This document shows positions 29,733 to 40,620 of a stretch of 64,000 bases of DNA, piece by piece. The DNA is from Psychromonas sp. SA13A (GTDB lineage Bacteria > Pseudomonadota > Gammaproteobacteria > Enterobacterales > Psychromonadaceae): assembly GCF_011378715.1 (NCBI RefSeq), contig NZ_WTKU01000016.1:31745-95744 (forward strand), in the 5' to 3' direction. Each line of letters begins with the position of its first letter. Position 1 is the stretch's first letter. A program made the position numbers and the translations under genes. The notes beneath the pieces are model-generated. The model had not been told where the DNA came from. It made no database searches and saw nothing but the letters and a program-made list of their open reading frames with translations.

Positions 29733-31433
29733 ATGAAAAATTTACACAACGAGTGGTGGCGTAAAGCGACTATTTATCAAATCTATCCTAAAAGTTTTTG
29801 CGATAGTGGCGGCAAAGGAACAGGCGATATTCAAGGTATCATTAGTAAATTAGATTATTTACAGACTTTAGGCGTTGATGCTATTTGGTTAACACCTATT
29901 TATTGTTCTCCAATGATTGATAATGGGTACGATATTTCCGATTATTACAATATTAATCCTGATTTTGGTGATATGGCAGATTTTGATATGCTGCTGTCTA
30001 CTGCTCACCAAAAAGGGATACGTATTATTCTTGATATAGTGGTCAATCATACCTCTACTGAGCATCAATGGTTTCAGTCTGCACTCGCAGATAAAAACAG
30101 TCCTTACCGTGATTACTATATTTGGCAAGATCCAAAAATGGGTGCCGAGCCTAATAATTGGCAATCTAAGTTTGGCGGTAATGCGTGGAAGTTTGATCAA
30201 AAAAGTGGTCAATATTATTTGCATCTATTTGCTGAACAGCAAGCAGACTTGAATTGGGAAAATCCAAAAGTACGTGCAGAAGTTGAGAATATTATTAGCT
30301 TTTGGGCTGAAAAAGGTGTCGATGGATTTCGTTTAGATGTGATTAATTTAATTTCTAAGCAACCCTCTTTTCCCGAGGATGAAAGCGATGGCAGAAAATT
30401 TTATACCGATGGGCCGCGTGCGCATGAATATCTGCAGCGATTAAGTGAGTCTGTCTTTAATAAGTATGGTTCGGTTACCGTGGGAGAAATGTCTTCAACT
30501 AGCCTTGCGCATTGCCAACAATATTCTGCAACCGATGCAACTGAACTGTCCATGGTATTTAACTTTCATCATCTTAAAACAGATTATAAGGATGGTGATA
30601 AGTGGACCAATGCACCGTTAGACTTGTTGCAATTAAAACAAATATTTAATTACTGGCAACAGGGAATGCATAATAAGGGGTGGTCTGCTCTTTTTTGGTG
30701 TAATCACGATCAGCCGCGTATTGTTAGTCGATTTGGTGATGATAAACAATATCGTGTGCAATCGGCTAAAATGCTCGCCAGTGCCTTACATATGCTGCAG
30801 GGAACACCTTATATCTACCAAGGTGAAGAGATTGCGATGACCAACCCTGGGTATCAATCAATTAGCCAGTATCGTGACCTTGAGAGCATTAATATGCATC
30901 GAATCATGCTTGAACAGGGGAAAACTGAACAACAAGTGATGGCTATTTTAGCTAATAAATCACGTGACAACTCACGCACACCTATGCAATGGAATAAAAA
31001 AGAGCAAGCTGGATTTAGTGATGTGCAGCCGTGGTTAGAAGTGGCGAGTAATTATCTTGAAATTAATGTTGAAGCTGCTCTGTTAGATCAAAATTCGGTC
31101 TTTTATCATTACCAAAAATTATTGATATTACGTAAACAGTTAGATGTTATTTGTTGGGGGGATTATCAGGATCTTTGTCCGGAGCATGAACTGCTATTCT
31201 GTTATCAGCGCACAACCCCTGAACAAAAACTATTATGCATTAATAATTTCTCCTCAGAGCAAGTGTCTTATGCTTTGCCCGATTCACTTTGTTTGGAAAA
31301 TACAAAGGTTATTATTGCTAACTATAGCGAATCCGAACAAGTGGACAGTAATGGACGAGTAATAAATAGTTTGTTAAGTAAAGATATCACGTTACGTCCT
31401 TTCGAAAGTTTAGTGTTGTTGGAGGAAGTATAA
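29733..31433 (+). CDS. treC: Alpha,alpha-phosphotrehalase
   Basis: Cytosolic GH13 hydrolase that splits trehalose-6-phosphate into glucose and glucose-6-phosphate. Conserved regions appear in order: VDAIWLTPIY, ILDIVVNHTS, GVDGFRLDVINLI (nucleophile Asp), TVGEMSS (acid/base Glu) and WCNHDQPRIVSRFGD (third Asp). The KFGG.AW motif of phosphotrehalases is present. 566 residues against 551 in E. coli. It completes treB-treC, controlled by the two operators before treB, and ends with a strong terminator. Confidence 0.96.
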   Translation: MKNLHNEWWRKATIYQIYPKSFCDSGGKGTGDIQGIISKLDYLQTLGVDAIWLTPIYCSPMIDNGYDISDYYNINPDFGDMADFDMLLSTAHQKGIRIILDIVVNHTSTEHQWFQSALADKNSPYRDYYIWQDPKMGAEPNNWQSKFGGNAWKFDQKSGQYYLHLFAEQQADLNWENPKVRAEVENIISFWAEKGVDGFRLDVINLISKQPSFPEDESDGRKFYTDGPRAHEYLQRLSESVFNKYGSVTVGEMSSTSLAHCQQYSATDATELSMVFNFHHLKTDYKDGDKWTNAPLDLLQLKQIFNYWQQGMHNKGWSALFWCNHDQPRIVSRFGDDKQYRVQSAKMLASALHMLQGTPYIYQGEEIAMTNPGYQSISQYRDLESINMHRIMLEQGKTEQQVMAILANKSRDNSRTPMQWNKKEQAGFSDVQPWLEVASNYLEINVEAALLDQNSVFYHYQKLLILRKQLDVICWGDYQDLCPEHELLFCYQRTTPEQKLLCINNFSSEQVSYALPDSLCLENTKVIIANYSESEQVDSNGRVINSLLSKDITLRPFESLVLLEEV

Positions 31434-31461
31434 GAGAAGTTTAGATCAAGTTTATAAGAGG

Positions 31462-31496
31462 TTGCTACGGGAGATGTCTCTCGTAGCAATTTTTTT
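31462..31496 (+). terminator. Intrinsic terminator after treC
   Basis: A 13-bp stem with one G-T pair (TTGCTACGGGAGA with TCTCTCGTAGCAA), a two-base gap at the tip, and seven Ts. Confidence 0.92.
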
Positions 31497-31594
31497 ACTG
31501 CGGTTGGGGTGATAATTACAGTACTTATCTTATTATTGCATTGTGGATGAAGTTAACTTAAATATTATCTACACACTATTTATGTTAATCAGTA

Positions 31595-32566
31595 TCAACT
31601 AACTCGGTTTGCCGCGATATGAGCAAGGCTGATCAATGCTTGTTTGTATTCGCTTTCAGGTAAGATAGTAATCGCATTAATGGCTTTATCCGCTTCTTGC
31701 ATGGCACGTTTTTTGGTATATTCAAGTGCCTTTGTTTCATTCAGCGCTTGCATGATTAAATCAAAGTGTTGCATACCATTGGCTTTTTCAATTGCTTCTC
31801 TAATCAAAGCACTTTGAGCCCCTGTACCGTGTTGCATTGCGTACAGTAGTGGTAGAGTTGGTTTGCCTTCTGCTAGGTCATCACCTGTATTTTTACCCAT
31901 CTCCTGCGCATCAGACGCATAATCCATGACATCATCAGTTAATTGGAAAGCTGTGCCTAAGTAAGTCCCGTAATTAAGTAACGCATCTTCTATCGCTTGA
32001 GGTTGTTGGCCTAATACGGCAACTAATTGCGTAGCCGCTTCGAATAGTTTTGCAGTTTTAAAGTAGATCACATCCATGTAGGTTTTTTCAGTGGTATCGG
32101 GATTATTGCAATTCATTAATTGCAATACTTCTCCTTCAGCAATGACATTGGTCGCGCTGGCTAAAACATTCATGACTTTAAAATTCTCAAGCTCTGTCAT
32201 CATTTCAAAAGAACGGCTATATAGAAAGTCCCCGACGAGTACGCTTGCTGCATTACCAAATAAAGCGTTGGCTGTTTTCTCGCCGCGGCGAAGGTCTGAC
32301 TCATCAACAACATCATCGTGTAATAACGTCGCAGTATGGATGAATTCAATAATAGCCGCTAACTTTGTAATGTTAGGAGAATAGACATTAATCGCTTGTG
32401 CCGCTAATACAGTAATAAGTGGGCGAATACGTTTACCACCACTATTAATGATATAGAAGCCGAGTTGATTAATTAACGCAACATCAGAGCTTAACTGTTC
32501 AGTAATCAATTGATTCACCTGAGTCATACTTGTTGAAGAAAGCTGCTGAATTTGTTTAATATCCAT
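31595..32566 (-). CDS. ispB: Octaprenyl diphosphate synthase
   Basis: Trans-polyprenyl synthase that makes the side chain of ubiquinone and menaquinone. The two aspartate-rich motifs are DDVVD (84-88) and DDVMD in FQLTDDVMDYASD; GGKRIRP binds isopentenyl diphosphate. The 323-residue length equals E. coli IspB. It is divergent from rplU, as in E. coli. Product chain length cannot be told from sequence alone. Confidence 0.97.
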   Translation of the reverse strand: MDIKQIQQLSSTSMTQVNQLITEQLSSDVALINQLGFYIINSGGKRIRPLITVLAAQAINVYSPNITKLAAIIEFIHTATLLHDDVVDESDLRRGEKTANALFGNAASVLVGDFLYSRSFEMMTELENFKVMNVLASATNVIAEGEVLQLMNCNNPDTTEKTYMDVIYFKTAKLFEAATQLVAVLGQQPQAIEDALLNYGTYLGTAFQLTDDVMDYASDAQEMGKNTGDDLAEGKPTLPLLYAMQHGTGAQSALIREAIEKANGMQHFDLIMQALNETKALEYTKKRAMQEADKAINAITILPESEYKQALISLAHIAANRVS

Positions 32567-32810
32567 GCGTAAAAAGTCCCATTGGATGTCTTGAAAATAG
32601 TGCGTGTATTATTGCCGTTTATTGAACATATCTCAACACCCGATGGCGATTAACAAAGGCTTAAGCGTAATTTATTAGTGTTCGACATGCTTAACGACTA
32701 TTTAATTGATTTTTAATGTTTTATTTTGCTGATTTTTGATGGTTTTTTGGGCTTTTTTTGAGCGTGTAAATTTAGCAATAAACTAATTGTAATTTTTTAG
32801 CCAAAACTGA
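32567..32810. other. Divergent promoter region between ispB and rplU
   Basis: AT-rich spacer that must hold the ispB promoter on the minus strand. No ispB promoter is clear enough to call, and no other feature is seen. Confidence 0.4.
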
Positions 32811-32839
32811 TTGCCAAAGGGCGAATGTCTCTGTAGAAT
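32811..32839 (+). promoter_or_regulatory. Predicted sigma-70 promoter of rplU-rpmA
   Basis: -35 TTGCCA, a 17-base spacer and -10 TAGAAT, followed by the GC-rich discriminator CCGCGTCC. This is typical of strong growth-regulated ribosomal-protein promoters. It lies 84 bases before the rplU start. Confidence 0.75.
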
Positions 32840-32923
32840 CCGCGTCCATTGTGATTAATTAGTGCGCTCTCGATGTTATGTTTGAAATAAAACAACACGA
32901 GATGCCTGAACGGAGTAAGAAAC

Positions 32924-33235
32924 ATGTACGCTGTTATCCAGAGTGGTGGCAAGCAACACCGTGTTGCTGTTGAACAAACTCTTCGTTTGGAAAAACTTGA
33001 TGTTGAAGCTGGTGCAACTGTAGAATTTGATAAAGTTCTATTAGTAGCAAGTGCTGAAGACGTTAAAGTTGGTGTTCCATACGTTGAAGGAAGTAAAGTT
33101 ACTGCAGAAGTAGTAGCTCACGGTCGTGGTAAAAAAGTTAAAATCGTTAAATTCCGCCGTCGTAAACATTCGCGTAAACAAGCTGGCCATCGTCAGTGGT
33201 TTACTGAAATTAAAATTACTGCGATTAACGCTTAA
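32924..33235 (+). CDS. rplU: 50S ribosomal protein L21
   Basis: A 103-residue large-subunit protein that binds 23S rRNA, identical in length to E. coli L21. Recognised from [14 protein letters not shown] and the basic C-terminal part [16 protein letters not shown]. It has a good ribosome-binding site (CGGAGTAAGAA) and is followed by rpmA after 16 bases. Confidence 0.98.
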   Translation: MYAVIQSGGKQHRVAVEQTLRLEKLDVEAGATVEFDKVLLVASAEDVKVGVPYVEGSKVTAEVVAHGRGKKVKIVKFRRRKHSRKQAGHRQWFTEIKITAINA

Positions 33236-33251
33236 TTAGGAGTTATTAAAA

Positions 33252-33509
33252 ATGGCACATAAAAAAGCTGGTGGTAGTACTAATAACGGTCGCGACTCAG
33301 AAAGTAAACGTCTAGGCGTTAAACGTTTTGGTGGCGAATCTGTTTTAGCTGGTAACATTTTAGTTCGTCAACGTGGTACTAAATTCCACGCTGGTCTAAA
33401 TGTTGGCCTAGGTAAAGACCACACACTATTCGCTAAAGCGACTGGTACTGTTAAATTCGAAAAGAAAGGCATGCCTTTACGTTCATTCGTGAGCATTGTT
33501 GCTGAATAG
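33252..33509 (+). CDS. rpmA: 50S ribosomal protein L27
   Basis: An 85-residue protein whose N-terminus reaches the peptidyl-transferase centre. It starts [22 protein letters not shown] as expected, without the N-terminal processing extension seen in Firmicutes. Co-transcribed with rplU and closed by a terminator before obgE. Confidence 0.98.
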   Translation: MAHKKAGGSTNNGRDSESKRLGVKRFGGESVLAGNILVRQRGTKFHAGLNVGLGKDHTLFAKATGTVKFEKKGMPLRSFVSIVAE

Positions 33510-33528
33510 TTTTTTCGAAGCAAATTTT

Positions 33529-33559
33529 AAAAAGCCTCGCAAATGCGAGGTTTTTTTTT
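33529..33559 (+). terminator. Intrinsic terminator after rpmA
   Basis: Stem AAAGCCTCGC with GCGAGGTTT (one G-T pair), AAAT loop, nine Ts. It separates the ribosomal-protein pair from obgE. Confidence 0.9.
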
Positions 33560-33637
33560 GTCTATCTATTTCTATTGAAAATAAAAAATGTGATCTATGA
33601 TCAATAGAAATGGGTATAATCATCGTTACTTAAGTAG

Positions 33638-34828
<1,191 letters not shown>

Positions 34829-34862
34829 TAATTAATCACATAATTAACTGATTAATTGAATG

Positions 34863-34910
34863 AATGACCAATAGTCTGCTATTAAAGCTAGGTTATTGGT
34901 CATTTTTGTT
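34863..34910 (+). terminator. Intrinsic terminator after obgE
   Basis: An 11-bp stem (AATGACCAATA with TATTGGTCATT), a 20-base loop, then TTTGTTTTTG. The loop is long but the stem is perfect. Confidence 0.8.
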
Positions 34911-35103
34911 TTTGTAACAATAAACCTACCTTATTTACCTTATCCATAACATTACCTTCGGTTTTCATTTATAGCTTTGATCGCATTCATTTTTGTTGAG
35001 TATCTATTTGAAAAAAGTCATTCGGCTGTTGTTTCTAATATAGTTATCAGTATTAATGAAGTAAGTGTTTACTGGATTATTAAATGACATTTTAGGAGTT
35101 ATC

Positions 35104-35967
35104 ATGTCACTACAAGAACAACCAATGATAGGCTCGTTAAAATCAGAAACTAGCTTTATTGAACAAAGTATTAACTGGTTTAGCGAGCACCATCAATTGT
35201 TTATAAGTTATATTTCTAATATTGTCATCGCAATATTAATTATTATTGTGGGGGTGAAAATAGCGCGAGGGTTGTCAGTTTTTTTAGCAAAAAGGTTAAA
35301 AAGCAAAGCAATAGACATGACCATCGTAGATTTTCTGTCCGCAATTACCTATTACGCATTAATTATTCTTACATGGATTGCTGCCTTAGGACATTTAGGT
35401 GTTCAAACTGCATCTTTGGTCGCGATCATTGGTGCCGCTAGTTTAGCAATCGGCTTAGCACTTAAAGGTTCATTATCTAATTTTGCTGCTGGGGTGCTGT
35501 TAGTGGTGCTTAGGCCTTTCACTGCAGGAAATTTTATTGAAGCTGCTGGTACTGCAGGTACAGTTGAATCTATTCAGCTTTTTAATTGTGTATTAAGAAC
35601 TGGGGATAATAAACTTATTTTTGTACCAAACTCAGCTATTTTGAAAGGTAATATCGTCAATGTTTCGCGCAAACCTGAACGTCGTATTGATTTAATCATA
35701 CGTGTTAGTTATCAGGCCGATTTGAAACAGGTGAAACAGTTACTGGAAACAACAGTACTAGCAAATGAGAAGGTATTAAAAGAGCCTGGCTTACAAGTTG
35801 CGGTCTCTGACCTTGCCAGTTCAAGTGTTAACTTAGTGGTGCGTCCTTGGGTGAAATCTGCTGACTATTGGTCTGTTCGTTTTGCTTTAACTGAAAGCAT
35901 TAAAAATGCATTATATAGTGCCGAAATTGATATTCCTTATGCGCAGCTATATTTACATAAAAAGTAA
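35104..35967 (+). CDS. mscS: Small-conductance mechanosensitive channel MscS
   Basis: Inner-membrane safety valve that opens under hypo-osmotic stress. 287 residues against 286 in E. coli. Three transmembrane helices, with the pore-lining TM3 recognisable by its Gly/Ala pattern (GAASLAIGLALKGSLSNFAAG), then the beta and alpha/beta cytoplasmic vestibule (FVPNSAI, NVSRKPERRID). The ATG at 35104 has TTAGGAG before it; an upstream in-frame start 13 codons earlier is weaker. A second MscS-family gene follows, but with a 240-base gap and its own ribosome-binding site. Confidence 0.95.
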   Translation: MSLQEQPMIGSLKSETSFIEQSINWFSEHHQLFISYISNIVIAILIIIVGVKIARGLSVFLAKRLKSKAIDMTIVDFLSAITYYALIILTWIAALGHLGVQTASLVAIIGAASLAIGLALKGSLSNFAAGVLLVVLRPFTAGNFIEAAGTAGTVESIQLFNCVLRTGDNKLIFVPNSAILKGNIVNVSRKPERRIDLIIRVSYQADLKQVKQLLETTVLANEKVLKEPGLQVAVSDLASSSVNLVVRPWVKSADYWSVRFALTESIKNALYSAEIDIPYAQLYLHKK

Positions 35968-36033
35968 TCTGAACTGTTCTTGAGACAAGCAGACTAATAT
36001 GCTCATCGCTCGTAGATGTTATCCTATTGAGGT

Positions 36034-36077
36034 ATTAATATCTGGCTATTTAATATCTGGTTAATTAATATCTAGAC
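36034..36077. repeat. Imperfect 14-15 bp tandem repeat, 3 copies
   Basis: Three diverged copies built around TTAATATCTGG (the third has TAG) in the spacer between the two mechanosensitive channel genes. Weaker than the other arrays in this window. Confidence 0.6.
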
Positions 36078-36208
36078 AGAATTGAGTCTCAAGGTGAGTT
36101 TTCTTTTGTTAACTGTGCATTGCAACGCATCAAGGGTCGTATCAGGGCTTATTTTTTATCCCCTTATCACCACCATTTATAATAATGTTTTTTCTTTTAA
36201 GGAGTCAT

Positions 36209-37360
36209 ATGATTGAACAGGCTGAAGTCTATGTAAGTACTTGGTTACTTTCATTAAATATTGGTAACTGGGTTGCTAACTTTGCTTTTATGTTATGTCT
36301 TACAATGATATTGCAACTAATTTGGCGTTACTTTGCAAAAAGAACTGAAAATGTAATTTCTAAAACTTCAAATAATTGGGACGATATTGTTTTTTATGGG
36401 GTGAATAAACCCATTAATTGGGTGATTTTGTTAATGGGCACCTCTATGTCATTAAGGGTCGTTGCCGAAAGTGAAGAATTGGTTATCTCTGACTACCTAC
36501 CTGTGGTGCAAAAGGTGGCAATTCTCTTTATAGTGGGGTGGATATTCTGGCGCTTAGTCTATAAAGCAGAACATACCTACGTTGCTGATGATGCAAAAGA
36601 TACAACCACAGTGACTGCATTGGCTAAATTAGCAAAACTTTCCATTATTACTATTATCACATTATCTATTATTCAAACCTTAGGGGTGAGTATTTCTGGT
36701 GTGCTCGCATTTGGTGGAATGGGTGGACTAATAGTTGGTATGGCAGCCAAAGATTTATTATCAAACCTATTTGGTGCGACCATGGTTTATATGGATAAAC
36801 CCTTTAAAGTTGGTGATTGGATACGTAGCCCAGATAAATCTATTGAAGGGACAGTAGAGGAAATCGGTTGGCGTGTAACGCGTATTCGCACTTTTGATAA
36901 ACGTCCTATTTATGTGCCAAATAGTCTATTCACTACGATCGTTGTAGAGAACCCATCACGTATGACTAATCGACGCATTAAAGAGAACTTTGGCCTACGT
37001 TATAAAGATATTAAACAAATCGAAGATATCATTAAATCGGTTAGAGAAATGTTGGAAAATCATCCTGATATAGATCAATCTCAAACATTGATTGTTAACT
37101 TTGATTTATTTAATAACTCGTCTCTAGACTTCTTTATCTATACGTTTACTAAAACAACGAATTGGGTTTTATTCCATGAGGTTAAGCAGGATGTATTATT
37201 AAAGGTTGCAGATATTGTGATACAGCATGATGCTGAGTTTGCTTTCCCTACTCGTCAACTACATCTTAATAAAGACGATCATAAAATGCTTTTTAATGAT
37301 AACCATAGGCACGAAAGTAGTCAGTACGATAAATATGAGAAGCCTGAAACGGCGAAATAA
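36209..37360 (+). CDS. MscS-family mechanosensitive channel (YnaI-like)
   Basis: A 383-residue protein with four to five hydrophobic helices before the pore helix (GVLAFGGMGGLIVGMAAKDLLSNLFGA), then the MscS beta domain (DKPFKVGDWIRSP, GTVEEIGWRVTRIRT, YVPNSLF). The extra N-terminal helices and the pore sequence resemble the YnaI/YbdG type rather than the three-helix MscS just upstream. It is expected to open in response to membrane tension. The ATG at 36209 has a consensus AAGGAG. The C-terminus is His/Asp-rich and non-conserved. Confidence 0.9.
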   Translation: MIEQAEVYVSTWLLSLNIGNWVANFAFMLCLTMILQLIWRYFAKRTENVISKTSNNWDDIVFYGVNKPINWVILLMGTSMSLRVVAESEELVISDYLPVVQKVAILFIVGWIFWRLVYKAEHTYVADDAKDTTTVTALAKLAKLSIITIITLSIIQTLGVSISGVLAFGGMGGLIVGMAAKDLLSNLFGATMVYMDKPFKVGDWIRSPDKSIEGTVEEIGWRVTRIRTFDKRPIYVPNSLFTTIVVENPSRMTNRRIKENFGLRYKDIKQIEDIIKSVREMLENHPDIDQSQTLIVNFDLFNNSSLDFFIYTFTKTTNWVLFHEVKQDVLLKVADIVIQHDAEFAFPTRQLHLNKDDHKMLFNDNHRHESSQYDKYEKPETAK

Positions 37361-37512
37361 GGCTGTTAATTAATAGTTTTGCTTGATAGCCAATAGAGGA
37401 GCTTAGACTTCTCGCTTTTGCTATAAATCTAGCGATAGTGAGTGGTTTACCGATACGCTAACACTATGTGGTAAAGCTAAACTATGTTAATAGGGCAAAG
37501 GTGTAATAAAGA

Positions 37513-37549
37513 AAAATGACCGTTTAGATTTAAACGGTCATTTTCTTAA
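37513..37549. terminator. Bidirectional terminator between the YnaI-like gene and barA
   Basis: A 14-bp perfect stem (AAAATGACCGTTTA with TAAACGGTCATTTT) and a GATT loop, A-rich on the left and T-rich on the right. It can serve both convergent genes. Confidence 0.85.
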
Positions 37550-37601
37550 CTTACGAGGCTGTAACAAAAACGCTGCAAGCTGCCTTTATCAATGAAATAC
37601 T

Positions 37602-37682
37602 ATGCACTCTATGCACTCTATGCACTCTATGCACTCTATGCACTCTATGCACTCTATGCACTCTATTCACTCTATTCACACT
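37602..37682. repeat. 9-bp tandem repeat, 7 perfect plus 2 degenerate copies
   Basis: Unit ATGCACTCT, seven perfect copies in a row, followed by ATTCACTCT and ATTCACACT. It lies between the bidirectional terminator and the 3' end of barA. It is the longest repeat array in the window and a good candidate for length variation between strains. Confidence 0.97.
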
Positions 37683-37727
37683 ATACTCACAAATAACAGA
37701 TGTGATTGTTTATCTATTATGTTGATC

Positions 37728-40505
37728 TTATTTTAAATAGGCCTGCGCTTCTTTTTCAACGTTATCAAGTTCGTCTAGTAGCTCTAATAATTCAGGTTCT
37801 AAATGATGTGCTTTAACCCCTTGCTTAAGCTCTTTTTCGATTAACCCTGCAATATTCTTTAATTTGGGTACGCCACTATAGCTACAACCGCCATGAAATT
37901 TATGAATGATGGTAACAAACTGCTCATGGTCGCCTTCTTCTTCAATAATTAGGTTTGCGGCGTTTCTGATGTCTGCAAACTCATTCAATAACATACTTAA
38001 CATCTCTTTGGCTAAATCAGTTTTTCCTGCTGATTGCTGTAATGCAAGTGTCCAATCAAATGATTTTTTTTCTATAATAGGCAATGTTGGAGGAGGTGTT
38101 GGTGATGTTTCTTGATCCGATAAAGGATCAATAACTTTAGCATTCGGCGCCCACTTATTAATAATTACCTGTAAAGCCAATTCATCAATTGGTTTAGCTA
38201 AACAATCATCCATACCTTTTTGTAGCAGCTGTTCTTTTTCACCTGGTAAAACATGTGCTGTGACGGCAATAATCGGACTTTCTTGATTTAAAGAGTTCTT
38301 TTTGATTTCTGCACAGGCACTAACACCATCTAAAACTGGCATCTGGATATCCATGAAGATAATGTCAAAAGGTATTTTCTGTGCTTGTTCTACGGCTTCT
38401 CGTCCATTATGACAGGTAGTGACTCGATTAACGCGATCGCTTAGCATCGCTGAAATGAGTTTTAAATTGGCTCGGTTGTCATCAACGGCCATCACGTTGA
38501 TGTCTTTACGCTGCAATGGCGCTGAAACTTGCAATGTGGTGGGCGTCGTTTCATTAGACACTAAAGCATTGGCAAAGTTTTTATGATTAATCGGTTTACT
38601 TAAGCAATGGGTGATACCGGTATTCATTAATTGTTCATATACACTGGGATCACTGGAATTGAGTAACACTATAATATTGTCAGTATATTGCTTCGCTTGT
38701 TCTATATGATTTAATAATGGACGTATATCTTGGTTATTGCTGTGCCCGATGACAACGCTGTCATAGCATTTATTGAGTGCTTTTTTCCATTGCAGATCGG
38801 TCTCAGTAAGGGTGGCGTTTGTTTTCCATTGCGTTAGTAACTGTGTACAAGCCCTTGCCGCATATTCATTCGATTCATAGGCTAATACACTGCGGTTTGA
38901 TAATCTAGTCAATGGTAAAGATTCCAATGAGGCTCTTGTATTCTTTTCTATTTCAATAACAAACCAGAAAACTGACCCTTGATCAGGTGCGGACGTAAGA
39001 TCGATATGGCCTTTCATTTGGCGAACTAGCTTTTGTGTGATCACTAATCCTAAACCGGTACCACCATATTGACGAGTGATACTACTATCTGCCTGTCCAA
39101 AGGCTTTAAAGAGTTGTACTTGTTGCTCCTTAGAAATACCGATCCCCGTATCAGAGATAACAAATTTTAGCTTGATGTTGTTCTCTTTACTGCAGTCTTC
39201 CTCAATACGTTGAATATTAACGTCAATATTACCTTGTTCAGTAAACTTGACGGCATTACCTATTAAATTGGTTAACACTTGTTGTAAACGCATTGCGTCG
39301 CCAATTAACTCTTGCGGTACATTGCTATCAATATACATACTTAGTTCAATATTTTTTTCATGTGCACTTTGTGCCAAGAGATGCATCGTTTCGTTAATGC
39401 AATCACGAATATCAAAGGGAATGTTTTCGAGGTCTAACTTGCCTGCTTCTAGTTTAGAAAAGTCTAAAATGTCATTAATGATATTAAGTAAATTACCTGC
39501 GGAGCGTTCAATCGTTTGTAAGTAATCAACTTGGTTATTAGTAAGTTGTGTTTTCAGTAATTGCCTTGCAAATCCAATCACTCCATTAAGTGGAGTACGT
39601 AATTCATGGCTCATATTGGCCAAGAATTCAGATTTTACTGACGCTGCTTGCTGCGCTTCTTTACGGGTAATATCTAGTTCAATATTTTGTACTTCCATTT
39701 GATCTAGCGTTTCTCGCAACTCACTGGTGGCTAAATCAATACTTTCTTGCATCTCTTCGTGATGTTTAGACATGGCCACGGCCATTTCATTGATACCGTG
39801 TTGCAATAGACTAATTTCACCAGTGTACTCACCTTCTACACGTGAGTTTAAACGCCCAAGACTGATTTTTTCAACGACGGAGGCCATTTCTGAAATAGGG
39901 GCGGTAATGCGCTTTGCTTGTCTGAAGGCTAAATAAACACTGCCTAATATGCCCATTAATACTACCAGCAAGGAGATTGCAGCATCGCGGTATAGTAATA
40001 ATTCAACTTGGTCTCGATTTATCTCTAATGCCACATACCCGACCACTTTGCGGGGTTGATCAAAGGTTAATTGGTACTCTAAAAAGTTGGTTTCATCAAT
40101 AATGGGACTATGAATAATAATATTGTTACCGATAGTGCTGATCTGCGGTAAATCTGGAATAGGTTCATCGACGGCTAACCTCAATTGTTTATAATCTCGG
40201 TGATAATTACTGATCACAAACAATTCATTGTCAGCGGTAAATATCGCAATGCTCTTGATCATGGGGCTATTTTTACGGTGTGTTGCACCAATTAAACGGC
40301 GTAAAATAGTTCTTGTTTCATCTTGCATTCCATATTCACTGGCAATCGATAATGCATCTGCAATATTAAGAGCGCGATTAATTAAGAACTCATCGGCTTG
40401 TTGAAAGCGATGAAATGAAAAGTAACCGGCTAATAACCCTCCAATCAATACAGTAGGAAGGATGGTATAAGCAATAACTTGTGCGCGTAGGCCGTATTTA
40501 GTCAT
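37728..40505 (-). CDS. barA: Hybrid sensor histidine kinase BarA
   Basis: Tripartite sensor kinase that phosphorylates the response regulator UvrY/GacA and so drives the Csr small-RNA system. 925 residues (E. coli 918). The N-terminus MTKYGLRAQV leads into TM1, a periplasmic domain and TM2 (about 170-190). Then come HAMP, HisKA with H300 in MSHELRTPLNG, an HATPase domain with GTGLGL, a degenerate receiver, a true receiver with D719 in FMDIQMPVLDG, and an HPt domain with H868 in IHKFHGGC. All phosphorelay residues are intact. It is divergent from rlmD-relA, as in E. coli. Confidence 0.96.
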   Translation of the reverse strand: MTKYGLRAQVIAYTILPTVLIGGLLAGYFSFHRFQQADEFLINRALNIADALSIASEYGMQDETRTILRRLIGATHRKNSPMIKSIAIFTADNELFVISNYHRDYKQLRLAVDEPIPDLPQISTIGNNIIIHSPIIDETNFLEYQLTFDQPRKVVGYVALEINRDQVELLLYRDAAISLLVVLMGILGSVYLAFRQAKRITAPISEMASVVEKISLGRLNSRVEGEYTGEISLLQHGINEMAVAMSKHHEEMQESIDLATSELRETLDQMEVQNIELDITRKEAQQAASVKSEFLANMSHELRTPLNGVIGFARQLLKTQLTNNQVDYLQTIERSAGNLLNIINDILDFSKLEAGKLDLENIPFDIRDCINETMHLLAQSAHEKNIELSMYIDSNVPQELIGDAMRLQQVLTNLIGNAVKFTEQGNIDVNIQRIEEDCSKENNIKLKFVISDTGIGISKEQQVQLFKAFGQADSSITRQYGGTGLGLVITQKLVRQMKGHIDLTSAPDQGSVFWFVIEIEKNTRASLESLPLTRLSNRSVLAYESNEYAARACTQLLTQWKTNATLTETDLQWKKALNKCYDSVVIGHSNNQDIRPLLNHIEQAKQYTDNIIVLLNSSDPSVYEQLMNTGITHCLSKPINHKNFANALVSNETTPTTLQVSAPLQRKDINVMAVDDNRANLKLISAMLSDRVNRVTTCHNGREAVEQAQKIPFDIIFMDIQMPVLDGVSACAEIKKNSLNQESPIIAVTAHVLPGEKEQLLQKGMDDCLAKPIDELALQVIINKWAPNAKVIDPLSDQETSPTPPPTLPIIEKKSFDWTLALQQSAGKTDLAKEMLSMLLNEFADIRNAANLIIEEEGDHEQFVTIIHKFHGGCSYSGVPKLKNIAGLIEKELKQGVKAHHLEPELLELLDELDNVEKEAQAYLK

Positions 40506-40620
40506 AGGATAAAGTCTAATTTCAATGGAGTAATGAATGCTTGCATGTTTTATGTGACAATAGTGTACCGATAAACGTAATCGCTATCATGGCATAGCTT
40601 ACTTCACCTGTGAAATATTT

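Noticed and set aside
37602..37682. CRISPR array as an explanation for the 9-bp repeats
   Set aside because: The units are contiguous with no spacers and are far too short; no cas gene is present in the window.
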